The notes under the pieces: generated by a model
Databases searched by the model: none
Seen by the model: only the letters and a program-made list of their open reading frames with translations
What the model was told of the DNA's origin: nothing
Origin: Candidatus Dormiibacterota bacterium
GTDB lineage: Bacteria; Chloroflexota; Dormibacteria; Aeolococcales; Aeolococcaceae
Length of the DNA: 58,461 bases
NCBI GenBank assembly: GCA_036495095.1
Contig: DASXNK010000037.1
Location: 1 to 58,461, forward strand
Reading direction: 5' to 3'
Position numbers and translations under genes: made by a program
Shown here: piece by piece, positions 1-8,684 of the stretch
Layout: each line of letters starts with the position of its first letter
Numbering within the stretch: position 1 is the first letter of the stretch

Positions 1-95
1 TGCTCGCCCAGGGCGACCCGATCACCGTCACCGTGCCGCAGCACCTCGCCGTCGACCCCGGCGCGCTCGCACAGGTGATCGGCAGCGCGGCCTGA
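1..95 (+). CDS. C-terminal end of an unidentified protein (partial)
   Basis: The window opens inside a gene. Reading in frame from base 3 gives about 30 residues ending GALAQVIGSAA, with the TGA stop at 93-95. The codons are strongly G/C at third positions like the rest of the window, and a hairpin follows directly after the stop, so I take it as a real gene end. The fragment is too short to assign to a family; nothing can be said about its function. Confidence 0.6.
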   Translation, partial: LAQGDPITVTVPQHLAVDPGALAQVIGSAA

Positions 96-97
96 GC

Positions 98-114
98 GAC
101 CCTCACGGAGGGTC
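98..114 (+). terminator. Hairpin after the first gene
   Basis: GACCCTC (98-104), a 3-base loop and GAGGGTC (108-114) form a perfect 7-bp stem that begins 3 bases after the upstream stop codon. There is no T-tract. It probably ends the transcript of the partial gene. Confidence 0.55.
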
Positions 115-196
115 ATCGGGGGGCGTGCGGAGACCGCGGCCAGGCCTCGGTCGCGAGAGATTCGACCAGTTCTGGCCGGAACGTACGAGCCTGAGG

Positions 197-244
197 GTGT
201 CAACGAAGGTGTCAGACCCTGGTATCAGTCACCAAACCGTGTCA
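197..244 (+). repeat. Three direct GTGTCA copies in a non-coding gap
   Basis: GTGTCA occurs at 197-202, 209-214 and 239-244 in the gap between the first gene end and the minus-strand tRNA-Ser. The first two copies are 12 bp apart, roughly one helical turn. The segment is less G+C-rich than its surroundings. It could be a protein-binding array or a relic of an insertion beside the tRNA; I cannot tell which. Confidence 0.3.
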
Positions 245-271
245 CATTGACCGCACGTTCCGTATTCAACT

Positions 272-361
272 TGGCGGAGGGAGAGGGATTCGAACCCCCG
301 AGGGCTTGACGGCCCTTGCGGTTTTCAAGACCGCTCCGATCAACCACTCCGGCATCCCTCC
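272..361 (-). tRNA. tRNA-Ser (anticodon UGA)
   Basis: Read on the minus strand from 361, acceptor GGAGGGA pairs with TCCCTCC (282-276). The discriminator is G (275) and an encoded CCA follows (274-272). The anticodon loop is CTTGAAA, giving UGA. A long variable arm (AGGGC paired with GCCCT) and the T-loop GGTTCGAAT confirm a class II serine tRNA. It decodes UCA and related codons. Confidence 0.97.
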
Positions 362-448
362 AGCGGGCACATCCTATGGCAAGGTGCGGCCCCGGGGCCG
401 GGGGCGGTGACGGGGCGGCGACGGGTCGTCGGGCGAAGCCTGCGTCGG

Positions 449-454
449 TATACT
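449..454 (+). promoter_or_regulatory. -10 element of the tRNA-Ser(GCU) promoter
   Basis: TATACT lies 12 bp before the first base of the tRNA, which places the transcription start about 5 bases upstream of it. No clear -35 is visible 17 bp upstream. Confidence 0.55.
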
Positions 455-466
455 CGACGCCGCCGC

Positions 467-559
467 GGGGAGGTGGCTGAGTGGCCGAAAGCGCCCGCCT
501 GCTAAGCGGGTGAGGGGTGTTAAGCTCCTCCGAGGGTTCGAATCCCTCCCTTCCCGCCA
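467..559 (+). tRNA. tRNA-Ser (anticodon GCU)
   Basis: Acceptor GGGGAGG (467-473) pairs with CCTTCCC (549-555) with one G-U pair. The discriminator is G556 and CCA is encoded at 557-559. The anticodon loop CTGCTAA gives GCU, which reads AGC/AGU. A long class II variable arm with a GAGG/CCTC stem and the T-loop GGTTCGAAT are present. It is a second serine tRNA, divergent from the first. Confidence 0.97.
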
Positions 560-743
560 GCCCCCAGCCCCGCCCGGCGCGGCGAGCCCCGGAGAGGGGG
601 CGTCCCCTGGGCCTGCGGCTGCGGGCGATCCGGCCGTGCCGCTCGACATGGGGACGTGGGAAGCTGTATCCGACCGGTCAGCCGAGTGCGGCTCGGGCGG
701 CGTCGCCGCCAGCGAAAGGGAAGGGCGTACGGAGACCACAGGG

Positions 744-1460
744 ATGCGCGTCTTGGTCGTCGAGGACGACCGGCGTCTCGCCCGGGCGCTGCTGCGCGGG
801 CTGCGGGAGGCCGGGCTGCGCGCCGACGCCGTGAGCAGCGGTGACGAGGCCCTCGCCGCGGTCGGCTCGGCGGCCTCCTATGACGTGATCGTGCTCGACG
901 TGATGCTGCCCGGCGGCACCGACGGCTTCTCGGCGTGCGCCGAGCTGCGCCGGCGCGGCGTGGCCACGCCGGTGCTGATGCTCACCGGGCGCGACTCCGT
1001 CGATGACCGGGTGCGCGGTCTCGAGGCGGGCGCCGACGACTACCTGGTCAAGCCCTTCGCCTTCCGCGAGCTGGTCGCGCGGATCCGGGCGGTCACGCGC
1101 CGCCACCAGCCGCCGCCGCCGGCGGTGGTCGAGGTCGGCGAGCTGCGGCTCGACGCCGACGCCTGGACGGTGACCGTCGGCGGCCAGCCGGTGGCGATGA
1201 CCCCGAAGGAGTTCGCCATCCTCGAGCTGCTGATGCAGAACGCCGGCCGCCTGCTGAGCCGGAGCCAGATCGAGGAGCACGTCTGGGACACCGACCTCCA
1301 CACCGAGTCGAACCTGCTCGAGGTCTACATCGCCCGGCTGCGGCGCAAACTGGCCGCCGGTGGCGCAACCGACCTCATCACCACCATTCGAGGGGCGGGC
1401 TACCGCCTCGAGGCCACCGGCTCATGCGTGCCCTCCTCCGGCGCACCCGCGTCCGCCTGA
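744..1460 (+). CDS. OmpR/PhoB-family response regulator
   Basis: A 238-residue DNA-binding response regulator. The receiver domain (about 1-115) has the acidic pair at E7/D8/D9, the phospho-acceptor D52 in VLDVMLP, T81 and K103 in the LVKPF motif. The winged-helix output domain (about 130-228) carries the MTPKEFAILELL segment and ends with the TTIRGAGYRLE hairpin typical of the OmpR subfamily. I chose the ATG at 744 because MRVLVVEDD is the usual receiver start; the open frame extends upstream only through tRNA and spacer DNA. It overlaps the downstream kinase gene by 37 bases, so the two are surely translated together as one two-component system. The signal it answers to cannot be inferred. 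Confidence 0.93.
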   Translation: MRVLVVEDDRRLARALLRGLREAGLRADAVSSGDEALAAVGSAASYDVIVLDVMLPGGTDGFSACAELRRRGVATPVLMLTGRDSVDDRVRGLEAGADDYLVKPFAFRELVARIRAVTRRHQPPPPAVVEVGELRLDADAWTVTVGGQPVAMTPKEFAILELLMQNAGRLLSRSQIEEHVWDTDLHTESNLLEVYIARLRRKLAAGGATDLITTIRGAGYRLEATGSCVPSSGAPASA

Positions 1461-2845
1461 CCGCGACCTACTCGGCGCTCTTCATCGTCCTCGCCACGGT
1501 GGTGTCGAGCGCGTTCTACGTCGCCTACGTGCGCTCGCAGTACGCCTCCACCGACAGCGAGCTCAGCGAGCGGGTGCAGGCGCTGATCAACGGTCTCGAG
1601 AGCGACGTGACCCCGGTCCGCATCGACAAGAAGGACGCCGTGCCCGACATCGAGCAGGGCGAGGTGAGCGCGATGCTGCTGGGGCCCACCGGCGCCATCC
1701 TCGACAGCATCGGCCGGCCGGTCACCCCGCGCCTCGCCGGGGCCGTGTTCCGCCGTCACCCCACCCTCGCGAACCCGATCCTCGAGACCATGCCCGACAC
1801 CGGGGGAGAGGTGCGGGTGCTCGCCAAGGTGGTCGACCTCGGCAACGGCGGGCGCGCCCTGATGGTGGGCAGCCATCCGATGAGCGAGGTCCAGGTCGCG
1901 CTCAACGAGGCCAAGATCCTGCTCGTGGTGGTGGTGGTGTCGATGGTCGTGATCGCCTCCGTACTCGGCTACTGGACCGCCGGGCGGGCCCTCAAGCCGG
2001 TGCGGGTGATCGCCGGCGCGGCCCGGGACATCAGCGAGCACGACCTCCACCGGCGCATCGCCCTCGACCTCCCGCCGGACGAGCTCGGCGAGCTCGCCGG
2101 CACCTTCAACGCGATGCTCGCCCGCCTCGAGTCCGGCTTCGGAACCCTCCAGCGCTTCACCGCCGACGCCGCCCACGAGCTGCGCGCGCCGCTGGCGATG
2201 ATCCGGGCCGAGCTGGAGGTGTCGCTCTCCCGGGCGCGGTCGGTGGACGAGTATCAGGCCACCGAGCGGCTGGTGCTCAGCGAGGTGGAGCGGATGAGCC
2301 GGCTCGCCGACCAGCTGCTGCTGCTGGCGCGGGCCGACGCCGGCTCGCTGGCGGCGCGCTTCGAGAGTGTCGACGTCACCGATCTGCTCGAGGAGACCGT
2401 CGACCGCTGGCGCGTCCTCGCCGGGTCGCGGGGGGTGAGCCTGGCGCTCGAGCCGCCGCCTGCGGGCTCGCTCTGGGCCGACCGCGAGCTGCTCCGCCGG
2501 CTCATCGACAACCTCCTCGACAACGCGGTGCGCCACAGCCCGGCCGGTGAGGAGGTGATCCTCACCGCCGCATGCGACGAGGGCCGCTGGCGCCTCGAGG
2601 TGGCCGACGCCGGTCCGGGGGTGGACGCGTCGATCCGCGACCGCCTCTTCCAGCGCTTCGCTCGCGCCGATCCCGCCCGCGGCCGCGACACCGGGGGCGC
2701 CGGGCTCGGGCTCGCGCTGTGCGCGGTGATCGCCGACCTCCACGGCGGCAGCCTCGCCCTCGCCCCGCCCAACGGGCCGCCATCCGGGGCCCACTTCGTG
2801 GTCGAGCTCGCCGCCGACCCGCGCGAGCCCGCGGCCCCGGCCTAG
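1424..2845 (+). CDS. Two-component sensor histidine kinase
   Basis: A 473-residue membrane sensor kinase. It has a TM segment at about 16-36, an extracytoplasmic loop of roughly 125 residues and a second TM at about 164-184. A HAMP linker follows, then a HisKA domain with H251 in the H-box AAHELRAPL. The ATPase domain has an N-box (LIDNLLDNAVRHSP), a G1 box (DAGPGV) and a G2 box (GGAGLGLAL). It is the partner of the response regulator whose gene it overlaps. The small periplasmic domain has no motif I recognise. The stop at 2843-2845 is followed after one base by the stop of the convergent gene, so there is no room for a separate terminator. Confidence 0.94.
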   Translation: MRALLRRTRVRLTATYSALFIVLATVVSSAFYVAYVRSQYASTDSELSERVQALINGLESDVTPVRIDKKDAVPDIEQGEVSAMLLGPTGAILDSIGRPVTPRLAGAVFRRHPTLANPILETMPDTGGEVRVLAKVVDLGNGGRALMVGSHPMSEVQVALNEAKILLVVVVVSMVVIASVLGYWTAGRALKPVRVIAGAARDISEHDLHRRIALDLPPDELGELAGTFNAMLARLESGFGTLQRFTADAAHELRAPLAMIRAELEVSLSRARSVDEYQATERLVLSEVERMSRLADQLLLLARADAGSLAARFESVDVTDLLEETVDRWRVLAGSRGVSLALEPPPAGSLWADRELLRRLIDNLLDNAVRHSPAGEEVILTAACDEGRWRLEVADAGPGVDASIRDRLFQRFARADPARGRDTGGAGLGLALCAVIADLHGGSLALAPPNGPPSGAHFVVELAADPREPAAPA

Positions 2846-2846
2846 G

Positions 2847-3551
2847 CTAGCCGTCGCCCGAGGCGGTGAAGATCTCGACTCGCGCGGTGGGCTCGGGTGC
2901 GGCTGCGAGCACCACCTGAAGGGAGGTCAGCGGCCGCGGGTGCAGGCGGGTCCAGGCGCTGTCGACGCGGCCGCCGCGCACCACCACCACCCCGGTGTCG
3001 AGCCGCCCGGACACCATCACCACCGCGTCGGTCCGCTCGTCGACCAGCGAGCCGATCAGCTCCCCGACATGGAGGAAGCGGGTGAAGCCGATGTGGCGCG
3101 CCGGCCCGGTGAACAGGCGGGGGAGCATGCCCGCGGTGATCGAGCGCACCCGCACCACGTCGAGGAGCACGTCGTCCTCCAGCGCTCGGCGGCGCACCAG
3201 CTCGCCAGCCCGCGGCCCGGTGACCACGGTCTCGCCGCGGAAGCAGCTGAGGCCGCGCTCACCCCGGGCGAAGAGCAGGATGCCCTCGAAGTCGCGCGCC
3301 TGGGCCCGCACGTAGCCGGTCAGGCGGTCGACGCGGAGGCTGGCGATGAGGGCGTCGAAGTCGATGAACGCGCTCTTCAGACGGCGGTGCACCACCACCT
3401 CCTCGGGGAGCGGAGCCAGCTCCGGCACCACCGGCCGCGGCGGCACCGGGCGCCCCACCAGCTCGGCGGGAGGCCGGGTGGGGGGAGGAGCCGGCGGGGC
3501 CGGCCGGGACGAGGCGGCGAGGTAGGCGCGCAGGGCGGCACCGGTGCTCAT
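2847..3551 (-). CDS. Hypothetical protein, PATAN/DUF4388-like N-terminal half
   Basis: A 234-residue protein starting at the ATG at 3551 (MSTGAALRAYLAASS), after which comes a Pro/Ala-rich linker to about residue 50. The next part, with FIDFDALIASLRVDRLTGYV and FEGILLFARGE, resembles PATAN/DUF4388 domains that accompany bacterial signalling proteins; this is pattern resemblance only. The C-terminal half (VVMVSGRLDTGVVVVRGGR) has a similar strand-rich rhythm and may be a second copy. There is no signal peptide or TM segment, so it is likely cytoplasmic. An in-frame extension to 3680 is open but runs through promoter-like DNA, so I rejected it. It is convergent with the kinase gene. Confidence 0.7.
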   Translation of the reverse strand: MSTGAALRAYLAASSRPAPPAPPPTRPPAELVGRPVPPRPVVPELAPLPEEVVVHRRLKSAFIDFDALIASLRVDRLTGYVRAQARDFEGILLFARGERGLSCFRGETVVTGPRAGELVRRRALEDDVLLDVVRVRSITAGMLPRLFTGPARHIGFTRFLHVGELIGSLVDERTDAVVMVSGRLDTGVVVVRGGRVDSAWTRLHPRPLTSLQVVLAAAPEPTARVEIFTASGDG

Positions 3552-3633
3552 GCGACCGGACTCGGGCACCGGTGACTGCCGTCGATCCACGCTCTCGAGT
3601 ACCCCCCAGCCTGCGCTCCCCGCGTGGGTTGAC

Positions 3634-3662
3634 AGTATATGTCGCATCCGAGGGACGAGCAA
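3634..3662 (-). promoter_or_regulatory. Candidate promoter for the gene starting at 3551
   Basis: On the minus strand a TTGCTC -35 (3662-3657), a 17-bp spacer and a TATACT -10 (3639-3634) can be read, predicting a start near 3627 and a leader of about 75 bases. The -10 is embedded in the inverted repeat GACA-N5-TGTC, which could serve as an operator. Confidence 0.5.
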
Positions 3663-3806
3663 ACGACGCATTCGAAGCACCTCCTCGAGGACCCACGCAC
3701 GTTGTTGCCGCTTCTGGCCGGATCATCCGGCGCTGCCGGGCGAAAGCGGCAGCACCCCTTGCCGCACAAGGAGAAATCGACCGTCCACGCGAAGCCGGGG
3801 TCGGAT

Positions 3807-4535
3807 ATGCTCGCCCTGATGCACCCCTGGACGCCGCCTCGCCGTGCCGCTTCTGGCGCTGCTGGCGCGTTCGTGGCGGCGGCGCTGCTGGGGGCGTGGC
3901 TCGGCCACACCCTGGAGTACCTGCGGGTGGTCGACGGCGCCCCCCCGGTGCGCTCCGCGCTCGCCGGCGCCCACGCCTACATGGTGCCGGTGGGGGCGCT
4001 CCTCGCCCTCGCCGCCGCCGCCGCCGGGGCCGGCTGCTGGCGGGCGTGGCTGGCCCTCGGCCGCCGCCTCGACAGCGCCCGCGCCGGGCTGGCGCACGCC
4101 TGGCGGGGCGGGGGCACCATCCCCGCCGGGTGCGCCGCCGGCACCGCGGCCGTGGTGTCGCCACCGGCCCGGCTGGTGGCCCTCTGGCTGCCCCTCGGCG
4201 CCGCACAGCTGGGTGTCTACCTCGCACAGGAGAACATCGAGTCGGTCCTCGCCGGCGGTCGCGCAGCCGGTCTCGGCCCGGTGCTCGGCGTCCACTGGGC
4301 GGCCGCGGCGCTCCAGCTCGGGGTCGCCCTGGTGCTGGCGGCGGCGCTGCTGCTCGCCGGCCGGGCCCTCGCCGGCCGGGCCGGCGCGCTCGAGCGCTGT
4401 GAGCGGCTGCTCCGCACCCTCTGGGCACGGCGGCGGGACGACGGCGTCCCCCGCGGTGCCCGTCCCTGCCTCGACGCCCCGGTCGAGCGCTTCGGCCGCC
4501 GGCTCTGGAGCCGGCCTCCCCCCGCCCTCCCCTGA
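3807..4535 (+). CDS. Hypothetical membrane protein, about four TM segments
   Basis: About 242 residues from ATG 3807 (or 238 from ATG 3819). Hydrophobic segments near residues 17-35, 55-75, 115-135 and 155-180 suggest four TM helices, followed by a basic, Arg-rich cytoplasmic tail. The segment HTLEYLRVVDG after the first helix is the most distinctive part. I do not recognise the family. The frame is open further upstream to 3639, but that stretch is less G+C-rich and looks non-coding. TATGCT at 3806-3811 could be a -10 hexamer, in which case a leaderless start at 3819 is possible. Confidence 0.65.
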   Translation: MLALMHPWTPPRRAASGAAGAFVAAALLGAWLGHTLEYLRVVDGAPPVRSALAGAHAYMVPVGALLALAAAAAGAGCWRAWLALGRRLDSARAGLAHAWRGGGTIPAGCAAGTAAVVSPPARLVALWLPLGAAQLGVYLAQENIESVLAGGRAAGLGPVLGVHWAAAALQLGVALVLAAALLLAGRALAGRAGALERCERLLRTLWARRRDDGVPRGARPCLDAPVERFGRRLWSRPPPALP

Positions 4536-4611
4536 CCCCGGGACCTGCCGGCGGCAGCCGGCGTCTCGGCGCGTCCCCACGGCGCGCCCACCCGAGTCCG
4601 AGGAGACCTTC

Positions 4612-5211
4612 GTGGCATCCCCCCACCCCAGGTGGCAGCGTTCACGCCTGGCCACCCACCGCATCAGCCCGACCGCCGTCACCCCCGGAGCGTCGCTGCT
4701 CCGCGACGACCGACGCCTCGGTGCCGTCCGCGCCCGCCTCGACGACCTCCAGGCCCGCGGCCGCCTCGAGTGCGTCGCCGTCGAGCCCCACCTCGTCGCC
4801 GACGGCCTCCACCTCGCCGCGCTGAACTTCCGCCGCGCGGTGCGCCACCTCGACGACCCCGACGTGGCCATCGTCTTCCTCTACCAGTCGGTGGTGAACA
4901 CCGCCGACACCGTGCTCCACTGCCTCGGCTACCACGCCCGGGACTTCGAGGGGCACAAGCTGGCGATCGCGCTGACCGCCGAGCTGGTCGAGGCGCTGAC
5001 CGGGCGCTCGCGGTCGCGGCTGATGGCGACCACCAGCGAGCGGTTGCGGAAGCGCCGCCACGAGGCGCTCTACACCCGCCCGGGGGTGATGACCGCGGAC
5101 GACGTCCGGACCGCCCTCGAGGACTGCCGCGGCTTCCTCCCCCGCCTCTGGGCGATGGCCGGCGGTCTGGTGGGGATGCCCGCCGCCGGCGAGGCGGCCG
5201 CGGTGGCCTGA
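4612..5211 (+). CDS. HEPN-domain-like protein
   Basis: A 199-residue, mostly helical protein. GTG 4612 is preceded by GAGGAG at a 6-base spacing, which settles the start although the frame is open far upstream. The segment LHLAALNFRRAV...YQSVVNTADTVLHCLGYHARDFEGH, followed by ERLRKRRHEALY and DVRTALEDCRGFL, has the helix pattern of small HEPN proteins, including an R-x4-H motif in its last third. HEPN proteins are often RNases or toxin/antitoxin parts, sometimes paired with a nucleotidyltransferase. No such partner is adjacent here, so its role is open. Confidence 0.6.
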   Translation: MASPHPRWQRSRLATHRISPTAVTPGASLLRDDRRLGAVRARLDDLQARGRLECVAVEPHLVADGLHLAALNFRRAVRHLDDPDVAIVFLYQSVVNTADTVLHCLGYHARDFEGHKLAIALTAELVEALTGRSRSRLMATTSERLRKRRHEALYTRPGVMTADDVRTALEDCRGFLPRLWAMAGGLVGMPAAGEAAAVA

Positions 5212-5215
5212 GGGG

Positions 5216-5995
5216 TCAGCGCCCGAAGCGCCGCCTCCGCGCCTGGTAGCTGCGCAGCGCGCGCAGGAAGTCGATCTCGCGGAAGTCCGGCCAGAGGACG
5301 TCGGTGAAGTAGTACTCCGAGTAGACGCTCTGCCAGAGCAGGAACCCGCTGAGCCGCAGCTCCCCGCTGGTGCGGAGGATGAGGTCGGGGTCGGGGAGGT
5401 CGCCGCCGTAGAGGAAGGGCGTCAGCGCGTCGGGCTGCAGCGACGCCAGCGCCTCCTCGACGGGGAGGCCGCTCACCGCCTCGGCGGCGGCCCAGCGGCG
5501 GAGCGCGTCGACGATCTCCTCGCGGCCGCCGTAGCCGAGGGCGAACTGCACGGTGAGCCGGCTGTTCGCCGCCGTCTCCGCCTCGATCCGGGTCAGGGTG
5601 TGCTGCAGCTCCAGGGGCAGCAGGTCGCGCCGGCCGATGCCGCGCAGCCGCCAGCCGCGGCGCATCGCGCCCGGGACCACGGCGTCGAGCTCGTCGGCGA
5701 TCACCCCGCTCATCGCCTCGATCTGGGCCTCGGGCCGCCCCAGGTTGTCGATCGACATCGCCCACAGGGTCACCGCCTGGACGCCGGCGCGCTCCGACCA
5801 GACCAGGACGTCGCGCACCCGCCGGGCGCCGGCCGCGTAGCCGTCGCGCATCGAGGCGAGCCGGTGCTCCTCGACGAAGCGGCGGTTGCCGTCGAGGATG
5901 ACGGCGAGGTGCTGGGGCATCGGCCCGCTGCGCACCCGCGCCCAGAGCCGGATGCGGTAGAGATCGTAGGCGAGTTCGGGGAGCCGGCGGGGCAT
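5216..5995 (-). CDS. uppS: Isoprenyl transferase (undecaprenyl diphosphate synthase family)
   Basis: A 259-residue cis-prenyltransferase, which adds isopentenyl diphosphate units to an allylic primer to make the polyprenyl carrier for cell-wall synthesis. The catalytic Asp lies in AVILDGNRRF, near residue 35. The family's C-terminal block is present as DLILRTSGELRLSGFLLWQSVYSEYYF, where the usual RTSGE.RLSNF has Gly for Asn. The motif ALGYGGREEIVDAL is also conserved. I chose ATG 5995 (MPRRLPELAYDLY), because upstream in-frame codons run into the divergent glucosidase promoter. Length fits the family. Whether its product is C50, C55 or a shorter chain cannot be read from the sequence. Confidence 0.9.
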   Translation of the reverse strand: MPRRLPELAYDLYRIRLWARVRSGPMPQHLAVILDGNRRFVEEHRLASMRDGYAAGARRVRDVLVWSERAGVQAVTLWAMSIDNLGRPEAQIEAMSGVIADELDAVVPGAMRRGWRLRGIGRRDLLPLELQHTLTRIEAETAANSRLTVQFALGYGGREEIVDALRRWAAAEAVSGLPVEEALASLQPDALTPFLYGGDLPDPDLILRTSGELRLSGFLLWQSVYSEYYFTDVLWPDFREIDFLRALRSYQARRRRFGR

Positions 5996-6062
5996 CCGGG
6001 CATTGTGGGCGCCGGGCTCGAGGCGGGGCGGTCGACGCCACCGATCTGGAACCATCCGCGCC

Positions 6063-8684
6063 ATGCCCGACCCCGATCCGGAGCGGCGCCGCCTGCTCGA
6101 GGCCGACCGCGTGCCCTGGCGCCGCTGGGGCCCCTACCTGGCCGAGCGCGCCTGGGGCACCGTCCGCGAGGACTACAGCGCCGGCGGCGACGCCTGGAGC
6201 TCGCTGCCCCATGACCACGCCCGCTCCCGGGCCTACCGCTGGAGCGAGGACGGGTTGGCCGGCATCTGCGACGACGGCCAGGTGCTCTGCATGGCCCTGG
6301 CGCTGTGGAACGGTCGCGACCCCATCCTCAAGGAGCGGATCTTCGGGGTGAGCGGCTCCGAGGGGAACCACGGCGAGGACGCCAAGGAGTACTGGTGGTT
6401 CACCGACGCCACCCCCACCGCGTCCTACCTGCGCTGGCGCCACGTGTATCCCCAGGCTGCCTTCCCCTACGACCGGCTGGTCGAGGAGAGCCGCCGCCGG
6501 GGACGGCTCGACCCCGAGTTCGAGCTGGTCGACACCGGCGTGCTCGACGGTGACCGCTACTGGGACGTGACCGTCGAGTACGCGAAGGCCGGGCCCGACG
6601 ACATCTGCGCGCTGATCACCGTGGTCAACGCCGGCCCCGAGCCCGCCGACCTCGACGTCCTGCCCATGCTCTGGTTCCGCAACACCTGGGCCTGGGGGCA
6701 CGACCCGCGGGTGCCGCGGCTCTCGGCGGTGGAGGGGCGCATCCTGGCCGAGCACCACCACCTCGGCCGCTGGACGCTCGCAGGCGACCCCGGCGCCGGC
6801 CTGCTCTTCTGCGACAACGAGAGCAACGCCCGCCGGCTGTGGGGCGAGGATGGGGCGTCGCCGTTTCCCAAGGACGGCATCAACGACCACGTGGTCTCCG
6901 GCGCGGCGACGGTCAACCCTGCGCAGACCGGCACCCGGGCGGCGCTCCGGTACCGGCTGTCGGTGGGGCCCGGCGAGACCCGGCGGCTGCGCCTGCGCCT
7001 CGCCGCCGGGGACGCCGCCCCCGACCTCGGCGACGGCCACGCCGCCACCGTGGCGGCCTGCCGCCACGAGGCCGACCTGTTCCACGCCGCGCTGGTGCCC
7101 GCGGGCGCGTCCGGCGACGAGGCTGCGGTGCTTCGCCAGGCGCTGGCGGGGATGATCTGGTCGTACCAGTTCTACAACTACAGCGTGGAGCGCTGGCTCG
7201 ACGGCGACCCCGTGTTCCCGCCGCCCCCGGCGGAGCGGGCCCGCCGCAACGGCGGCTGGCGCCACCTCGGCAGCCACGAGGTGATCTCCATGCCCGACAC
7301 CTGGGAATACCCATGGTTCGCCGCCTGGGACCTCGCTTTCCACTGCGTCACGCTCGCCCACGTCGACGCGGCGCGTGCCAAGGAGCAGCTGATCCTGCTC
7401 TGCCGCGAGTGGTACATGCACCCCAACGGCCAGCTGCCCGCGTACGAGTGGAGCTTCGGCGACGTCAATCCGCCGGTCCACGCCTGGGCGGCGCTGCGGG
7501 TCTTCGCGATCGACGGCGGCACCGACCACGAGTTCCTCGAGCGCATCTTCCACAAGCTGCTCATCAACTTCACCTGGTGGGTGAACCGCAAGGACACCGA
7601 GGGCAGCAACGTGTTCGAGGGCGGCTTCCTCGGGCTCGACAACATCGGCCCCTTCGACCGCTCGATGCTGCCGCCCGGCGCTGGCCATCTCGAGCAGTCG
7701 GACGCGACCGCCTGGATGGCGATGTACTGCCTCAACATGCTCGAGGTGGCGCTCACCCTGGCCCGGCACGACCGCACCTACGAGGACGTCGCCACCAAGT
7801 TCTTCGAGCACTTCACGCTCATCGCCCTGGCGATGGAGGAGCAGGGCCTCTGGGACGAGGCCGACGGCTTCTACTACGACGTCCTCCACACCGCCGACGG
7901 CGGCCGGATGCCGCTGCGCGCCCACTCCATCGTCGGGCTGATCCCGCTCCTCGCCGTCACCGTGCTCGACGCCGGGTTCGGCGCCGCGCTGCCCGACTTC
8001 AGCTCGCGGATGGGGTGGTTCCTGCGCAACCGGCCCCGCGCCGCGGCGGTGGTGTCGCACATCGCCGTCCCCGGGATCGGCGAGCGGCATCTGCTCTCCA
8101 TCGTCAGCCCGGAGCGGCTGCGGCGGATCCTCGCCTGCATGCTCGACGAGACCGAGTTCCTCTCCCCGCACGGGATACGCGCGCTCAGCCTGCGCCACCG
8201 CGACCGGCCGCTGGTCACCACCGTCGACGGCGCCAGCTTCACCCTCGACTACGAGCCCGGCGAGTCGACCTCGGGCCTCTTCGGCGGCAACTCCAACTGG
8301 CGCGGGCCGGTGTGGATGCCGATCAACCACCTGATCGTCGGCGCCCTGCAGCGCTTCCACGCCTATCTCGGTGACGGCTTCCGGGTCGAGCACCCGCGGG
8401 GCTCGGGGCACAGCCTCAGCCTCGTCGAGGTCGCCGACGAGCTCTCCGGCCGGCTGATCGGCCTCTTCACCCGCGGCGGCGACGGCCGCCGGCCCTGCTT
8501 CGGCGACACCGCGCGTTTCCAGGAGCACCCCGCCTGGCGCGACGCCCTCCTCTTCCACGAGTACTTTCACGGCGACACCGGCGCCGGGCTGGGGGCGTCG
8601 CACCAGACCGGATGGACGGGGCTGGTCGCCGACCTCATCCGCACCCGCGGGGCGCGCTGGTCGCCCCCCGGATCGGGCGGGTGA
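6063..8684 (+). CDS. GH63-like glucosidase (MGH1-like glycoside hydrolase)
   Basis: An 873-residue, probably cytoplasmic enzyme without a signal peptide, related to the mannosyl-oligosaccharide glucosidase-like GH63 group. The N-terminal third holds a beta-rich domain with YWWFTDATPT and YLRWRHVYPQ. The C-terminal (alpha/alpha)6 part carries FAAWDLAFH, LPAYEWSFGDVNPPVHAWAA, GLDNIGPFDRS and the conserved WRGPVWMPINHLI. Homologues act on glucosyl conjugates or short oligosaccharides, but the substrate here is not evident. ATG 6063 is taken as the start, divergent from uppS with 67 bp between them. Its last bases overlap the next gene as GTGA, so the two are translationally coupled. Confidence 0.85.
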   Translation: MPDPDPERRRLLEADRVPWRRWGPYLAERAWGTVREDYSAGGDAWSSLPHDHARSRAYRWSEDGLAGICDDGQVLCMALALWNGRDPILKERIFGVSGSEGNHGEDAKEYWWFTDATPTASYLRWRHVYPQAAFPYDRLVEESRRRGRLDPEFELVDTGVLDGDRYWDVTVEYAKAGPDDICALITVVNAGPEPADLDVLPMLWFRNTWAWGHDPRVPRLSAVEGRILAEHHHLGRWTLAGDPGAGLLFCDNESNARRLWGEDGASPFPKDGINDHVVSGAATVNPAQTGTRAALRYRLSVGPGETRRLRLRLAAGDAAPDLGDGHAATVAACRHEADLFHAALVPAGASGDEAAVLRQALAGMIWSYQFYNYSVERWLDGDPVFPPPPAERARRNGGWRHLGSHEVISMPDTWEYPWFAAWDLAFHCVTLAHVDAARAKEQLILLCREWYMHPNGQLPAYEWSFGDVNPPVHAWAALRVFAIDGGTDHEFLERIFHKLLINFTWWVNRKDTEGSNVFEGGFLGLDNIGPFDRSMLPPGAGHLEQSDATAWMAMYCLNMLEVALTLARHDRTYEDVATKFFEHFTLIALAMEEQGLWDEADGFYYDVLHTADGGRMPLRAHSIVGLIPLLAVTVLDAGFGAALPDFSSRMGWFLRNRPRAAAVVSHIAVPGIGERHLLSIVSPERLRRILACMLDETEFLSPHGIRALSLRHRDRPLVTTVDGASFTLDYEPGESTSGLFGGNSNWRGPVWMPINHLIVGALQRFHAYLGDGFRVEHPRGSGHSLSLVEVADELSGRLIGLFTRGGDGRRPCFGDTARFQEHPAWRDALLFHEYFHGDTGAGLGASHQTGWTGLVADLIRTRGARWSPPGSGG

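Noticed and set aside
272-559. The two tRNA-Ser genes as integration sites of a genomic island
   Set aside because: No integrase gene or duplicated tRNA 3' end was found in the window, and the neighbouring genes show uniform composition.
510-743. An extended N-terminus for the response regulator from 510
   Set aside because: The extension would translate the tRNA-Ser and its 3' spacer; the receiver domain begins exactly at ATG 744.
5070-8603. A 1177-codon open frame on the minus strand opposite the glucosidase gene
   Set aside because: It is Arg/Gly/Ala/Val-rich without domain motifs, runs through uppS in another frame, and is the expected antisense shadow of G+C-rich coding DNA. The glucosidase on the plus strand has clear family motifs.
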